Shown: in pieces, positions 17,003-26,343 of the stretch | Numbering within the stretch: position 1 is the first letter of the stretch | How the letters are laid out: each line of letters starts with the position of its first letter | From: Pigmentiphaga daeguensis | GTDB taxonomy: Bacteria > Pseudomonadota > Gammaproteobacteria > Burkholderiales > Burkholderiaceae_B | Direction of reading: 5' to 3' | Length of the DNA: 64,000 nt | NCBI RefSeq assembly: GCF_039523035.1 | Contig: NZ_BAAAEN010000006.1 | Coordinates: 193,279 to 257,278, forward strand | The notes under the pieces: model-generated | Told to the model about the DNA's origin: nothing | What the model saw: the letters and a program-made list of their open reading frames with translations, nothing else | Database searches by the model: none | Program-made: the position numbers and the translations under genes

Positions 17003-17788
17003 CTATTTACGCAAAGCGGGAGCGGTGTTGTTCAGCAAACCCTGGAGTTTCGCCGCCTCCTGGCACAGCACGTGCAGGGCTTCGCCCTGATGCGACGGCG
17101 CCATGCGGGCCGACACCGACGTCACGCTCAGGGCCAGCATGGGAACGCCCACCCGGTCCAGCACCGGCACGCCCACGCCCGTCACGCCCGGGATGGCGAA
17201 GTCGGCAATCCGGGAATGGCCGGCTCCCCTGGCCTCTTCGACCAGCCGGCGCAAGCGCCGCTCATCGAGCCCGCCGTACATGGACAGACGCACCGAGTTC
17301 CGGGCGATGACAGCCTCGCGCTCGTCCTGCGGCAGCCAGCTCAGCAAGGCCAGCCCGCCCGCGCCTATCCCCAGGGGTTGCCGGTGGCCCACCTCGACCG
17401 AAAACACCTTGATCGGATAGTTGCCAGTCTGGCGATCGAGGCAGAACGAATCCGGGCCGCTCCTGACGACCAGGAAAACGGTATCGCCGGTCTCTTGCGC
17501 GATGCGTGATACGTAGGGCTGGCACATCTCCCTCAGATGAAAGTGCGCGGAGGCGGACAACCCCAGCTCGTAGGCGAACTGGCCAAGGAAATACCGCTTG
17601 TCGGGCGAGCGCATCAGCAACCCGCAATTGACCAGTTCTTTCAACAGCCGATACACGGTGGGCTTGCTCAGCTCGCCGATCTCGACGATGTCGTTGAGCC
17701 GCATGCCTTCCCGGCGGCTGCTCGACACCAGCCGCAGTAGCTCCATGGCACGGGCCACGGTCTGGGATGCCGGGGCTTCTGTTCGCAT
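17003..17788 (-). CDS. IclR-family transcriptional regulator
   Basis: A 261-residue IclR regulator. The winged helix spans about residues 8-70 (VARAMELLRLVSSSRREGMR; GELSKPTVYRLLKELVNCGL). The effector domain contains VFLVVRSGPDSFCLDRQTG, HRQPLGIGAGGLALLSWL and GVTGVGVPVLDRVGVPMLAL. It is divergent from the thiolase-led catabolic operon starting at 17885, 96 bases away, and is its most likely regulator. The intervening AT-rich region holds an inverted repeat. The ligand is presumably a pathway acid or CoA ester. Confidence 0.93.
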   Translation of the reverse strand: MRTEAPASQTVARAMELLRLVSSSRREGMRLNDIVEIGELSKPTVYRLLKELVNCGLLMRSPDKRYFLGQFAYELGLSASAHFHLREMCQPYVSRIAQETGDTVFLVVRSGPDSFCLDRQTGNYPIKVFSVEVGHRQPLGIGAGGLALLSWLPQDEREAVIARNSVRLSMYGGLDERRLRRLVEEARGAGHSRIADFAIPGVTGVGVPVLDRVGVPMLALSVTSVSARMAPSHQGEALHVLCQEAAKLQGLLNNTAPALRK

Positions 17789-17822
17789 TTTTTCTCTTTA
17801 TTTCAATATTCAAAACAAGATT

Positions 17823-17853
17823 GGATTATTTCCCGAGTTTTTTATCATAATCC
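17823..17853. promoter_or_regulatory. Inverted repeat GGATTAT-N17-ATAATCC in divergent promoter region
   Basis: Perfect 7-bp arms 17 bases apart in the AT-rich gap between the divergent IclR and thiolase genes. It is a candidate IclR operator overlapping both promoters; ATAATCCGGAA extends the right arm with the TCCGGAA core also seen at 14650. Confidence 0.4.
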
Positions 17854-17884
17854 GGAACATCAAGACGATAAACCTGGAGACGGC

Positions 17885-19120
17885 ATGAACGACGTATACA
17901 TCGTCGGCGCCGGCATGACACAGCTCGGCAAGCAGCCGCAGCTGTCAGTCAAGCAACTGACGAAGATCGCGGTCGACGCCGCCTTGGCGGATGCCGGCTG
18001 CACGCTCGCCGACGTCCAATCGGCCTGGTTCTCGAACACGCGGCAAGGAGTGCTGGAAGGCCAGTACGGAATCCGCGGCCAGTGCGCGCTGCGCGCCCTG
18101 GGCCTGCAGGGCGCTCCCATCATCAATTGCGACAATGCATGCGCCAGTTCCTCGACCGGCGTCAATCAGGCCTGGGCAGCCCTGCGCGCCGGCGTCTGCG
18201 ACGTCGCCCTGGTCGTGGGGGCCGAGAAAATGTTCTTCCCGGAAAAGCGCGAGCGTATGTTCGAGGCGTTCTGGGGCGGCATGGACAGAGAACTCGCGCA
18301 CGGACAGCTGGAGCGGCTGCAAGCCTTGTCGGCCGGACTCGCCACGCCGCCGGACACGCAAGCGGAGCAGCGCAGCATCTTCATGGACAGTTATGCCGCC
18401 ATGGCGCGGCACTACATGGTCCTGTACGGCGCCACCCAGCGCCAGCTGGCGCTGGTGGCGGCCAAGAACCACTGGCATTCGCAGTTCAACCCGCTGGCCC
18501 AATACCGCACGCCGCTCGACGCCGACCAGGTGCTGGCGACGCCGCTGATCAGCTGGCCCCTGACGCGCGCCATGTGCGCGCCCATCAGTGACGGCGCGGG
18601 TGCCTTGGTCCTGTGCAGCGAATCAGCCCTCGGCAGGTTCGGCCGCGGCCGCGCCGTCCGTATCCGGGCAACGGCGCTGGCAAGCGGCGTCGAACGCGCA
18701 CCGGATGATTTCGACCACCACGTCGGGCGGCTGGCGGCCCTCGAGGCGTATAAACAGGCTGGCGTGGCCCCCGGCGATATCGACGTGGCGGAAGTTCACG
18801 ACGCGTCGGCCTTTGCCGAGATCCGGCACGTGGAAAACCTGGGCCTGTGCGAAATCGGTGCCGGCGCGAGGCTGGCCGAGAGCGGCGCGACCACGCTGGG
18901 CGGCCGCATCCCGGTCAATACTTCCGGCGGACTCGTTTCCAAGGGCCACCCCATTGCCGCCACCGGCATCATCCAGCTGCATGAACTGATCACCCAGTTG
19001 CGGGGCGAGGCCGGATCGCGGCAAGTGGCCGACGCCCGGCTGGCCGCCGCGGAAAACGGCGGCGGCTTCTATGACGGCGAGGAGGCCGTGGCCGCCGTAA
19101 CGATTCTGGAGAAAGCATGA
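17885..19120 (+). CDS. Thiolase-family protein (SCP-x / acetyl-CoA acetyltransferase-like)
   Basis: A 411-residue thiolase-fold enzyme for acyl-CoA chain shortening or related Claisen chemistry. The nucleophile is Cys86 in NCDNACASSSTGVNQAW, and the catalytic His lies in SKGHPIAATGIIQLHEL. The second cysteine loop of classical thiolases is replaced by AAENGGGFYDGEE, as in SCP-x/lipid-transfer-type thiolases. It is the first gene of a probable eight-gene plus-strand operon and overlaps the next gene by 4 bases (ATGA). Context suggests the last, CoA-releasing step of an arylpropanoid or fatty-acid-like side-chain pathway. Confidence 0.88.
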   Translation: MNDVYIVGAGMTQLGKQPQLSVKQLTKIAVDAALADAGCTLADVQSAWFSNTRQGVLEGQYGIRGQCALRALGLQGAPIINCDNACASSSTGVNQAWAALRAGVCDVALVVGAEKMFFPEKRERMFEAFWGGMDRELAHGQLERLQALSAGLATPPDTQAEQRSIFMDSYAAMARHYMVLYGATQRQLALVAAKNHWHSQFNPLAQYRTPLDADQVLATPLISWPLTRAMCAPISDGAGALVLCSESALGRFGRGRAVRIRATALASGVERAPDDFDHHVGRLAALEAYKQAGVAPGDIDVAEVHDASAFAEIRHVENLGLCEIGAGARLAESGATTLGGRIPVNTSGGLVSKGHPIAATGIIQLHELITQLRGEAGSRQVADARLAAAENGGGFYDGEEAVAAVTILEKA

Positions 19121-20661
19121 ACGTCCCCTCGCGCCTGGGCGACCTCATCCTAGCGGCGCTGCGGCGCTGGCCCGACCGGCTGGCGCTGGTGGACGAGACC
19201 CACCGCCTGAGCTATGGCGAACTGGAGCAACGCATCGCCACGGCTTTAGGCATCTTCGGCAGGCTGGGACTGCGTCCCGGCGATACCGTTGCGCAGTTGT
19301 CCGGCAACCGGAACGAGATGTTCTGCATCATGGCAGCGGCCTACATCGGCGGCTTTCGTTCGGTGACCCTGCATCCGGTGGCGGGCGCGAACGACCATGC
19401 CGCCATCCTCGACGACTGCCGTCCCGCCCTCGTGGTCGGCGAATCCCCCTATGCGGAGCGCCTCGCGTGGCTGAAGGAACGCTGCGTCCGCGTCGGACAC
19501 TGGCGCTCGCACGATACGGGGGACGGCCTCCCGCCGTTCTGGCAAGAAGCCCATGCGGCCGAGCCGGCTGCCCAGGTGCGCGGCGAACCCGAGGACATCA
19601 TCCGGCTGGCCTATACCGGCGGCACCACCGGCAAGCCCAAAGGCGTCATGCTGAGCAACCGGGCGATGGCGGCCAACGCGCGGCTATGGCTGGAAGGACT
19701 GGAATGGCCGGACGGCGTGCGCTGCCTGTGCTCGGCGCCGATCTCGCACGGCGCTGGATCGCTCATCTATCCGACGCTGGCGCGCGGCGGCACGGTCTAT
19801 CTGCAACGGGGCTTTTCGGCCGAACGCTGGCTGGCCACCGTCCAGGCCGAAGGCATCAACACGACCTTCATCGTTCCGACCATGATCTACGCGCTGCTGG
19901 ATCATCCGGCCACGCGCGGCGCCGACCTGTCCAGCCTGCGCGCGCTGGTCTACGGCGCCGCGCCGATCTCGCCGCCCCGGATACGCGAAGCCCTGTCGGT
20001 GTTCGGCCCGGTGCTGGTCCAGACCTACGGCCAGACCGAGGCGCCCAACACCATCCTGATCCTCGACCAGGCCGCGCATGCCGCGGCCGACGAAGCACGG
20101 CTGGCCTCCGCCGGGCGGCCGTTCCCCGGCCTGGATGTGCGGCTGCTCGACGATCTGAACCAGCCGGCGGCGGCGGGCCAGATCGGCGAAATCTGCGTGC
20201 GCGGCCCCTTGCTGATGAGCGGCTACCACAACGCCGCCGACGAAACCGCGGCAACCCTGCGCGACGGCTGGCTGCATACCGGCGACCTTGCCCGGCAGGA
20301 CGACGACGGCTATTTCTATCTGGTCGATCGCCGCAAGGATCTGATCATTTCGGGCGGCTTCAACATCTATCCCAGGGAAATCGAGGACGTGCTCGCCACC
20401 CATCCGGAAGTCCATGCCTCGGCGGTCATCGGGATCCCCGACGCCAAATGGGGCGAGGCCGTCAAGGCCATCGTCGTGCGGCGCGGCGAGCGCATCCAGC
20501 CCCAGGAACTGATCGACTACATACGCGCCCGCAAAGGCTCCGTACACGCCCCCAAGTCCGTCGACTTCGTCGACGCGCTGCCCCTGACCGGGCTGGGCAA
20601 ACCCGACAAGCGCGCATTGCGCCAACGCTACTGGCATCAACAAGACCGGGAGATAGCATGA
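19117..20661 (+). CDS. Acyl-CoA synthetase / AMP-dependent ligase
   Basis: A 514-residue ANL-superfamily ligase that activates a carboxylic acid to its CoA thioester via an adenylate. The phosphate-binding loop is AYTGGTTGKPKGVMLS (about 166-181). The A5 motif is QTYGQTEAPN, A8 is GWLHTGDLARQDDDGYFYLVDRRKD, and the C-terminal lysine motif is LTGLGKPDKRAL. It begins and ends with ATGA overlaps, so it is translationally coupled to the thiolase and the aldehyde dehydrogenase. Likely substrates are medium-chain or aryl acids; specificity is unassigned. A second ligase lies at 23847. Confidence 0.93.
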   Translation: MNVPSRLGDLILAALRRWPDRLALVDETHRLSYGELEQRIATALGIFGRLGLRPGDTVAQLSGNRNEMFCIMAAAYIGGFRSVTLHPVAGANDHAAILDDCRPALVVGESPYAERLAWLKERCVRVGHWRSHDTGDGLPPFWQEAHAAEPAAQVRGEPEDIIRLAYTGGTTGKPKGVMLSNRAMAANARLWLEGLEWPDGVRCLCSAPISHGAGSLIYPTLARGGTVYLQRGFSAERWLATVQAEGINTTFIVPTMIYALLDHPATRGADLSSLRALVYGAAPISPPRIREALSVFGPVLVQTYGQTEAPNTILILDQAAHAAADEARLASAGRPFPGLDVRLLDDLNQPAAAGQIGEICVRGPLLMSGYHNAADETAATLRDGWLHTGDLARQDDDGYFYLVDRRKDLIISGGFNIYPREIEDVLATHPEVHASAVIGIPDAKWGEAVKAIVVRRGERIQPQELIDYIRARKGSVHAPKSVDFVDALPLTGLGKPDKRALRQRYWHQQDREIA

Positions 20662-22370
20662 CGTCCGCAGCCACGGCCGATCCGGCCTCGCTCTACGAAA
20701 AACACCGAAGCCTGCTGGAAGCCGCGCGCCAGGCGTGCGCGGCACGCAGCTATTGGAGCCCGTATCCCGACATGCCGGGCAAATATCCCGATGCGGACCG
20801 GGCGCGGGAGGCCGGGCTGGCCGCCTTCACCAGCCATCATGGCGCCCGCTTCGCGCTTGCCCAGGCAGGCGTGGCGGGCAGCTTCGCCGCCTCGGCGCAG
20901 GAGGTTTCTCCGTACACCCGGGCCGCGCTCGGCACAGTGTACGAATGGGCCCCGGCCGATGCGCTGTTCGACGCGGCCGAGGCCGCCATGCCCGCCTGGG
21001 CCGCGGCATCGCCCGAGGCCAGGCTGGGCGTGCTGATGGAGGTGCTCGATACCCTGTACCGCGAGCACCTGTTCGAGCTGACCTACGCAGTCATGCATAC
21101 GACCGGCCAGAGCTTCAACATGGCCTATGCCGGATCGGGCGTGAACGCGCTCGACCGGGGCATCGAAGCCCTGGTCTACGCCGGCCAGGCCATGGAAAAC
21201 GTCCCGCGCGCCGCGCGCTGGGAACGCGACTTCGGCAAGACCCGCGTGCGCCTGGACAAACGCTATCGGATCACCCCGCGCGGCATAGCCGTCTGCTTCA
21301 CCTGCGCCAGCTTCCCCACCTGGAACGCATGGCCCTCGATGATGGCCAGCCTGGCCACGGGCAACCCGGTCATCGTCAAGCCGCATCCCGCGACGGTGCT
21401 CCCCATGGCGATCTCGGTGCGCGTGTTCCGCCAGGTGCTGGCCGCCGCCGGCTTCGATCCCAACCTGGTCTGCATGGTCCTGGACACCCCGGAAGCGCCG
21501 GCCGGCAAAACACTGGTCAAGCATCCCAAGACCGCCATCGTCGACTTCACCGGGGGCGTGCGCTTCGGCCGCTGGGTAGAGCAGAACGCCTGGCCCGCCA
21601 TCAGTTTCACCGAAACCGCGGGCTGCAATACCGTGGTGCTGGAATCCGCGGCGGACCTGGACGCGGCCTTGCGCAGCCTGGCGACCACGCTGTGCCTGTT
21701 CAGCGCCCAGATGTGCACCAGCCCGCAGAACATCTACGTGCCGCGCCGTGGCGTCGAAACGCCGGCCGGCCTGGTCTCGTTCGACGAGATCGCGCGGCGC
21801 CTGGCGGCCGCTGTGCGGGAACTGACCGAAGATCCCAAGAAGGCCTCGATGATCCTGGCTGCCATCCAGTCCGACGCCACGCTGGCATCGATGGACAAGC
21901 TGGCTCAGGACGGCGCGGCCGGCGGCGAGATACTGCTCCGGCCGGCGCCCTACGCGCATCCGGAATACCCTTCCGCCCGCACCAGCACCCCGCTGATGAT
22001 CAAGGTCGACAAGAAACAGCGCGCACTGTACGCCGAGGAACGCTTCGGGCCCATCAGTTTCGTCGTCGCCTGCGATGACGCCGAAGACGCCTTGCGCCAG
22101 GCAACCGCCGACGTCCGCGCCGAAGGCGGCCTGACCGCTTTTCTCTACTCCACCGATGAACGCTACGTCGCCCGCGCCGAAGACGCCTACGCCCGGGCGG
22201 GCGCGCAACTCACCATCAACCAGACGGGGCCGATGCCGCTCAATTTCGCGGCGGCATACAGCGACTACCACGTCACGGGCCTGAACCCCGCGGGCAACGC
22301 CAGCCTCACGGACCTGGCCTTCGTTGCCGGCCGCTTCCGCATCACGCAATCCAGGCGTCCCGCGGCTTGA
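20658..22370 (+). CDS. PaaN-type aldehyde dehydrogenase family protein
   Basis: A 570-residue member of the ALDH superfamily resembling stand-alone PaaN proteins of phenylacetate degradation (the form without a MaoC domain). The N-terminal SLLEAARQACAARSYWSPYP is characteristic. ALDH catalytic features are Lys241 (IVKPHP), Glu319 (SFTETAGC) and Cys353 (SAQMCTSPQN). PaaN-like proteins oxidise an aldehyde linked to a CoA intermediate. The rest of the paa cluster is absent, so its substrate here is probably another aldehyde, perhaps the product of the downstream carotenoid-oxygenase-type enzyme. The ATG overlaps the ligase stop as ATGA. Confidence 0.87.
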   Translation: MTSAATADPASLYEKHRSLLEAARQACAARSYWSPYPDMPGKYPDADRAREAGLAAFTSHHGARFALAQAGVAGSFAASAQEVSPYTRAALGTVYEWAPADALFDAAEAAMPAWAAASPEARLGVLMEVLDTLYREHLFELTYAVMHTTGQSFNMAYAGSGVNALDRGIEALVYAGQAMENVPRAARWERDFGKTRVRLDKRYRITPRGIAVCFTCASFPTWNAWPSMMASLATGNPVIVKPHPATVLPMAISVRVFRQVLAAAGFDPNLVCMVLDTPEAPAGKTLVKHPKTAIVDFTGGVRFGRWVEQNAWPAISFTETAGCNTVVLESAADLDAALRSLATTLCLFSAQMCTSPQNIYVPRRGVETPAGLVSFDEIARRLAAAVRELTEDPKKASMILAAIQSDATLASMDKLAQDGAAGGEILLRPAPYAHPEYPSARTSTPLMIKVDKKQRALYAEERFGPISFVVACDDAEDALRQATADVRAEGGLTAFLYSTDERYVARAEDAYARAGAQLTINQTGPMPLNFAAAYSDYHVTGLNPAGNASLTDLAFVAGRFRITQSRRPAA

Positions 22371-22387
22371 AATAAAAGGAGACACTC

Positions 22388-23833
22388 ATGGGAATCGACG
22401 ACATTCCAGCCCTGTCCGGCGGCTTCGAACCTGTCGACCAGGAACTGCATGAACCGCTGCTGGACGTGGAAGGAGAAATCCCCCGCGACCTGACCGGCAT
22501 CTACGTCCGCAACGGCCCGAACAGGCGGTTCGCCTCCACCGGCCGCTACCATTGGTTCGACGGCGACGGCATGCTGCACGCCGTGCGCTTCGAAGGCGGC
22601 CGCGCCACTTACCAGAACCGCTGGGTCATGACCGACGGGCTGCGGGAAGAAATGCAGGCCGGCGCCGCGATCTGGCGCGGCATCAAGGATCCTCCGTTGG
22701 CCGAGCGGCCCGACATGCCCATCAAGAACACCTCGAATACCGACGTGAAGTACTTCGCCGGTTCGCTGGTTTCGATGTGGTACCTGGGCGGATCGGTATA
22801 CCAGGTGCGGCCCGACGATCTCTCCACCCTGGGCAAGCTCGAGTTCGATCCGCGTCTCAAGGCGCTGCCCATCTCCGCCCATTCCAAGGTGGACGAGCGC
22901 ACCGGCGACTTCCTGTTCTTCGCCTACGGCAAGAAGGCGCCCTATATGCACTACGGCGTCATGGACCGCAACATGCGCCTGCAGACGCTGATTCCGGTGG
23001 AGCTTCCCGGCCCGCGCCTGCCGCACGACATGGCGATCACGCCGAACTACACCATCCTGCACGACCTACCGCTGTTCTATGACATGGACGCGCTGGCCGC
23101 CGGGCGCCACAAGCTGAAGTTCTACGAACATCTGCCTTCGCGCTTTGCCGTGGTGCCTCGCCATGGAACCCCGGACCAGATCCGCTGGTTCGAAGCCGCG
23201 CCCACCTACATGTACCACGTCTCCAACGCCTGGGAAGAAGACGATGGTCAAGGCGGCACGGAAATCGTCATGACGGGCACGCCGTTCCGGCTGCCGCGCG
23301 ATTGGCGCGGCAACATCGAGGCCGAGCGCTTCCCGAAGATGCTGGCCAACCTCGAACACGACTTCGTCTTCCATGAATGGCGCTTCAACCTGCGCACGGG
23401 CCAGACCCGCGAGCGCGTCATCGACGATATCGTCAACCAGGAGTTCCCGGTCATCAATTCGTGGATGCAGGGCTACAAGACCCGGTACTCCTGGAACGTG
23501 CTCATGGGCCGCTGCAATCGCGCGGAAGACCCGCGCTTTTGCGGACTCGTCCGCTATGACCTGGAGCGCGACGTCTGCACGACCTACCACGAGGGCGTGG
23601 GCAAGTGGTTCAGCGAAGCGCCCTTCGCGCCGCGCGACAACAGCCGCGCCGAAGACGATGGATACCTGGTGGGCTATCTGTGGGATGGCGACAAGCAGGC
23701 GTCTTTCGTCGTCATTTTCGACGCGGCCGACATCGCCCAGGGCCCCGTCGCGCGCATCCGTCTTCCGCAGCGCGTGCCCAATGGCTTCCATGCCACCTGG
23801 GTCAGCGGCGAACGCCTGCGCCGCGGCTACTAG
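22388..23833 (+). CDS. Carotenoid oxygenase family (lignostilbene/isoeugenol-cleaving type) dioxygenase
   Basis: A 481-residue non-heme iron protein of the RPE65/carotenoid cleavage family. The four iron-binding histidines are visible: His165 (SAHSK), His213 (LPHDMAIT), His277 (MYHVSNAW) and His468 (FHATW). The family start IYVRNGPNRRF and HWFDGDGMLHAVRF are also present. Bacterial relatives cleave the alkene of stilbenes, lignostilbenes or isoeugenol to aromatic aldehydes. It lies inside a CoA-ligase/aldehyde-dehydrogenase operon, not a carotenoid locus, which supports an aryl-alkene substrate. The start has AAAGGAGACACTC upstream. A divergent relative lies at 40616-42121. Confidence 0.9.
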   Translation: MGIDDIPALSGGFEPVDQELHEPLLDVEGEIPRDLTGIYVRNGPNRRFASTGRYHWFDGDGMLHAVRFEGGRATYQNRWVMTDGLREEMQAGAAIWRGIKDPPLAERPDMPIKNTSNTDVKYFAGSLVSMWYLGGSVYQVRPDDLSTLGKLEFDPRLKALPISAHSKVDERTGDFLFFAYGKKAPYMHYGVMDRNMRLQTLIPVELPGPRLPHDMAITPNYTILHDLPLFYDMDALAAGRHKLKFYEHLPSRFAVVPRHGTPDQIRWFEAAPTYMYHVSNAWEEDDGQGGTEIVMTGTPFRLPRDWRGNIEAERFPKMLANLEHDFVFHEWRFNLRTGQTRERVIDDIVNQEFPVINSWMQGYKTRYSWNVLMGRCNRAEDPRFCGLVRYDLERDVCTTYHEGVGKWFSEAPFAPRDNSRAEDDGYLVGYLWDGDKQASFVVIFDAADIAQGPVARIRLPQRVPNGFHATWVSGERLRRGY

Positions 23834-23846
23834 GAAGGAACGCGCC

Positions 23847-25595
23847 ATGAAGCTGGCATCCGAAGACCGTATCCGCCTGTACACCGATGCGGGCTGGTGG
23901 GGCGAAACCACGCTGTGGCAATTGTTCCAGCGCCAGCTGGCCGGCCGCGCCGACCAGCTGGCGGTGGCCGACGCCTGCAACCGCGAGGATTTCATGCCGG
24001 GCGCGCCGCAGCGCCTTTCCTGGAAGGAACTGGCGGACCGCGTGGACCGCGCCTGCCTGATGCTGCTGCGCTCCGGTTTCGCGCGGGACGACATCGTGGT
24101 CGTCCAGTTGCCCAACTGCGTGGAGCAGTTCGCCTTGTACCTGGCTTGCGCGCGCCTGGGCATCATCGTGTCGCCCGTTCCGGCCCAGTACCGCGAACAC
24201 GAACTGGCGCAGATCCTGGACCTGACCGCCGCGCGCGGCGCGATCTGCTGCGCGCGCATCGGCCGCGTCTCCAAGCCGCATGACGGCGACGCCATGTTCC
24301 GCAACCTGCGCGCCTCTCATCCCGCCCTCCAGGCCATACTGGCGGTGGGCGACACGCTTCTTGGCGAAACGGTCTCGCTGGATGCCTGGCTGGCCCGCCC
24401 CTGCTCCGACGCCGACCGCCAGGAAATCGCCGTCGCCGAGGCTGCCGCCGGAATCGGCGCCAACGACATCTTCACCATCTGCTGGACCTCCGGCACCGAA
24501 GCCTTCCCCAAGGGGGTGCCGCGCAGCCACAACGAATGGCGAACGACGGGCACGTCCATCATCGAGTCGGCCGAGCTGACGCCGGGCATGCGCCTGCTCA
24601 ACCCTTTTCCGCTGGTCAACATGGCGGGCATTTCGACCGCCTTCATCAGCTGGCTGGAGCTGGGCGCCTCGGTCATCCAGCATCACCCTTTCTCGCTCGA
24701 CGTATTCCTGCGCCAGCTGCGCGAGGAAAACGTGGACTACACGGTGGCTGCGCCGGCGATTCTGAACACCCTCCTGCAGAACGAGCACATGCTCGAAGGC
24801 ATCTCCTTCTCCCGGCTCAAGCGTATCGGCTCCGGTTCGGCGCCGCTTTCGGAGTGGATGGTGAAATCGTTCGCCGAACGCCACGGCGTGCAGATCGTGA
24901 ACTACTACGGCTCGAACGAAGGCGCCGCCCTGTCCGGCAGCCACGTCGATATTCCCGACCCGGCATTGCGCGCGCAGTTCTTTCCGCGGGCTGGCGTGCC
25001 GGGATACGAGTGGCACGTCAGCACGTCCAGGAAGATCCGGACCAGGCTGGTGGACCCGGATAGCGGGCAAGAAATATCCGAGCCAGGGCGGCCCGGCGAA
25101 CTCAGGGTCAGCGGCCCGACGATTTTCAGCGGCTATTTCAACTCGCCCGACATGACGGCCCGCGCCTTCGACACCGACGGCTACTACCGGACGGGCGACC
25201 TGTTCGAGATCGCCGGCGACCGCTCCCAGTACTACCGCTTCGTGGGGCGCTCGAAAGACCTGATCATACGGGGCGGCATGAATATCTCCGCCGAGGAAGT
25301 GGAAAGCCTGCTGCTGTGCTATCCGGGGGTCATGGAAGCCGCCGTGGTGGGCATTCCCGACGATGTGCTGGGCGAACGGCTGTGCGCCTGCGTGGTAGAA
25401 GAGCCGGGTGCTGCGCTCGACCTGCCCGCCATCAATGAATTCCTGCACGGCCAGAAACGGGTGGCGGTCTACAAACTGCCCGAGCATCTGCTGCGCTTCG
25501 AGGCCCTGCCGCGCAACCCCGTGGGCAAACTGCTCAAGCGCGAGCTTCGATCGGCCGCGCGCGCCATGCTGACCTGCGAGGAGACACAGCCATGA
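23847..25595 (+). CDS. Acyl-CoA synthetase / AMP-dependent ligase (cyclohexanecarboxylate/2,3-DHB-AMP ligase-like)
   Basis: A 582-residue ANL ligase distinct from the one at 19117. It opens with TTLWQLFQRQLAGRADQLAV. The P-loop is CWTSGTEAFPKGVPRSHNEW, with TSGTE-type variation in place of TSGTTG. Later motifs are VNYYGSNEGAALSG (A5), YYRTGDLFEIAGD, GRSKDLIIRGGMNISAEEVE and LPRNPVGKLLKREL, so the full catalytic set including the C-terminal Lys is intact. AAGGAACGCGCC precedes the ATG at 23847, and the 3' end overlaps the hydrolase gene by ATGA. Two ligases in one operon suggest two different acids are activated, for example the fragments made by the dioxygenase. Confidence 0.92.
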   Translation: MKLASEDRIRLYTDAGWWGETTLWQLFQRQLAGRADQLAVADACNREDFMPGAPQRLSWKELADRVDRACLMLLRSGFARDDIVVVQLPNCVEQFALYLACARLGIIVSPVPAQYREHELAQILDLTAARGAICCARIGRVSKPHDGDAMFRNLRASHPALQAILAVGDTLLGETVSLDAWLARPCSDADRQEIAVAEAAAGIGANDIFTICWTSGTEAFPKGVPRSHNEWRTTGTSIIESAELTPGMRLLNPFPLVNMAGISTAFISWLELGASVIQHHPFSLDVFLRQLREENVDYTVAAPAILNTLLQNEHMLEGISFSRLKRIGSGSAPLSEWMVKSFAERHGVQIVNYYGSNEGAALSGSHVDIPDPALRAQFFPRAGVPGYEWHVSTSRKIRTRLVDPDSGQEISEPGRPGELRVSGPTIFSGYFNSPDMTARAFDTDGYYRTGDLFEIAGDRSQYYRFVGRSKDLIIRGGMNISAEEVESLLLCYPGVMEAAVVGIPDDVLGERLCACVVEEPGAALDLPAINEFLHGQKRVAVYKLPEHLLRFEALPRNPVGKLLKRELRSAARAMLTCEETQP

Positions 25596-26305
25596 GCCGG
25601 CCTCTGATGGTGCTCATTCCGGGCATGCTCAATACCGCCGCCGTCTGGGACGGCGTGCGCGCGTGCCTGGGCGACGGAGCCGATGTCTGCATACCCGACG
25701 TAGCCGGCTCGCCTTCCGTATCCGACATGGCGCAGTCCGCCTGGGCGGCGATCGGGGAGCAAGGCACGGATCGCCCCCTGCTGCTTTGCGGGTTTTCCAT
25801 GGGCGGCTACGTCGCGTTGGAGTTGCTCCGGCGGTTCGACCCCGAACCCGCCGGCCTGGTCCTGCTGGCCACCTCGGCGCGCGGCGAAACCGAAGAAGGC
25901 GCGGCCGCCAGGCTAAAAGCCATCGCCGCGATGGAAAAAGACTACGGCCGCTTCGTCGGCAACGTTGCGGATTTCAGCACCAGCCCCGCGCATCCCCGGC
26001 GCGAACAGGTCAAGAGCCGGCTCGCGGACATGGCGCAAGAACTGGGTATCCAGGCAGCCATCCAGCAGACGCGTGCGGTAAGGGAACGCCGGGACGCCCG
26101 CGACCTGCTGCCGCAGGTGCGCTGCCCAGCATTGGTCGCCTGCGGCCGCGACGACCGCGTCACGCCCATGCCGCTATCGGAGGAAATGGCCGGACTGCTG
26201 CCCCGCGCCCGGTTGCGCGGAATAGAAACCGCCGGCCATCTCGTCCCCCTCGAACAACCGGCGGCCGTCGCCGGCCTGTTGACCGAGGCACTACAGGGGT
26301 GGTGA
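25592..26305 (+). CDS. Alpha/beta hydrolase (copy 2)
   Basis: A 237-residue alpha/beta hydrolase, paralogue of the protein at 12112. Ser69 lies in CGFSMGG, Asp188 in GRDDRVTP and His216 in TAGHLVPLEQP. The shared PGMLNTAAVWDGV opening and the EQPAAV tail mark the relationship. It is translationally coupled (ATGA) to the acyl-CoA synthetase. It may act as a thioesterase, esterase or enol-lactonase in the pathway. Confidence 0.86.
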   Translation: MSRPLMVLIPGMLNTAAVWDGVRACLGDGADVCIPDVAGSPSVSDMAQSAWAAIGEQGTDRPLLLCGFSMGGYVALELLRRFDPEPAGLVLLATSARGETEEGAAARLKAIAAMEKDYGRFVGNVADFSTSPAHPRREQVKSRLADMAQELGIQAAIQQTRAVRERRDARDLLPQVRCPALVACGRDDRVTPMPLSEEMAGLLPRARLRGIETAGHLVPLEQPAAVAGLLTEALQGW

Positions 26306-26343
26306 AGCCCCGCTTTCGACACAACGACATCCCAGGAGACATC

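Noticed and set aside
19467..20657. N-terminal extension of the PaaN-type protein to 967 residues
   Set aside because: The added part is an out-of-frame reading of the acyl-CoA synthetase gene. The ATG at 20658, overlapping the synthetase stop, gives the family length.
20637..22385. Minus-strand open frame of about 580 codons
   Set aside because: Shadow of the PaaN-type aldehyde dehydrogenase; no motif, and it ignores the ATGA-coupled operon structure on the other strand.
22388..23833. Carotenoid biosynthesis or vitamin A-type pathway
   Set aside because: No crt genes are in the window; neighbours are CoA ligases, a thiolase and an aldehyde dehydrogenase, which fit catabolism of aryl-alkenes better.
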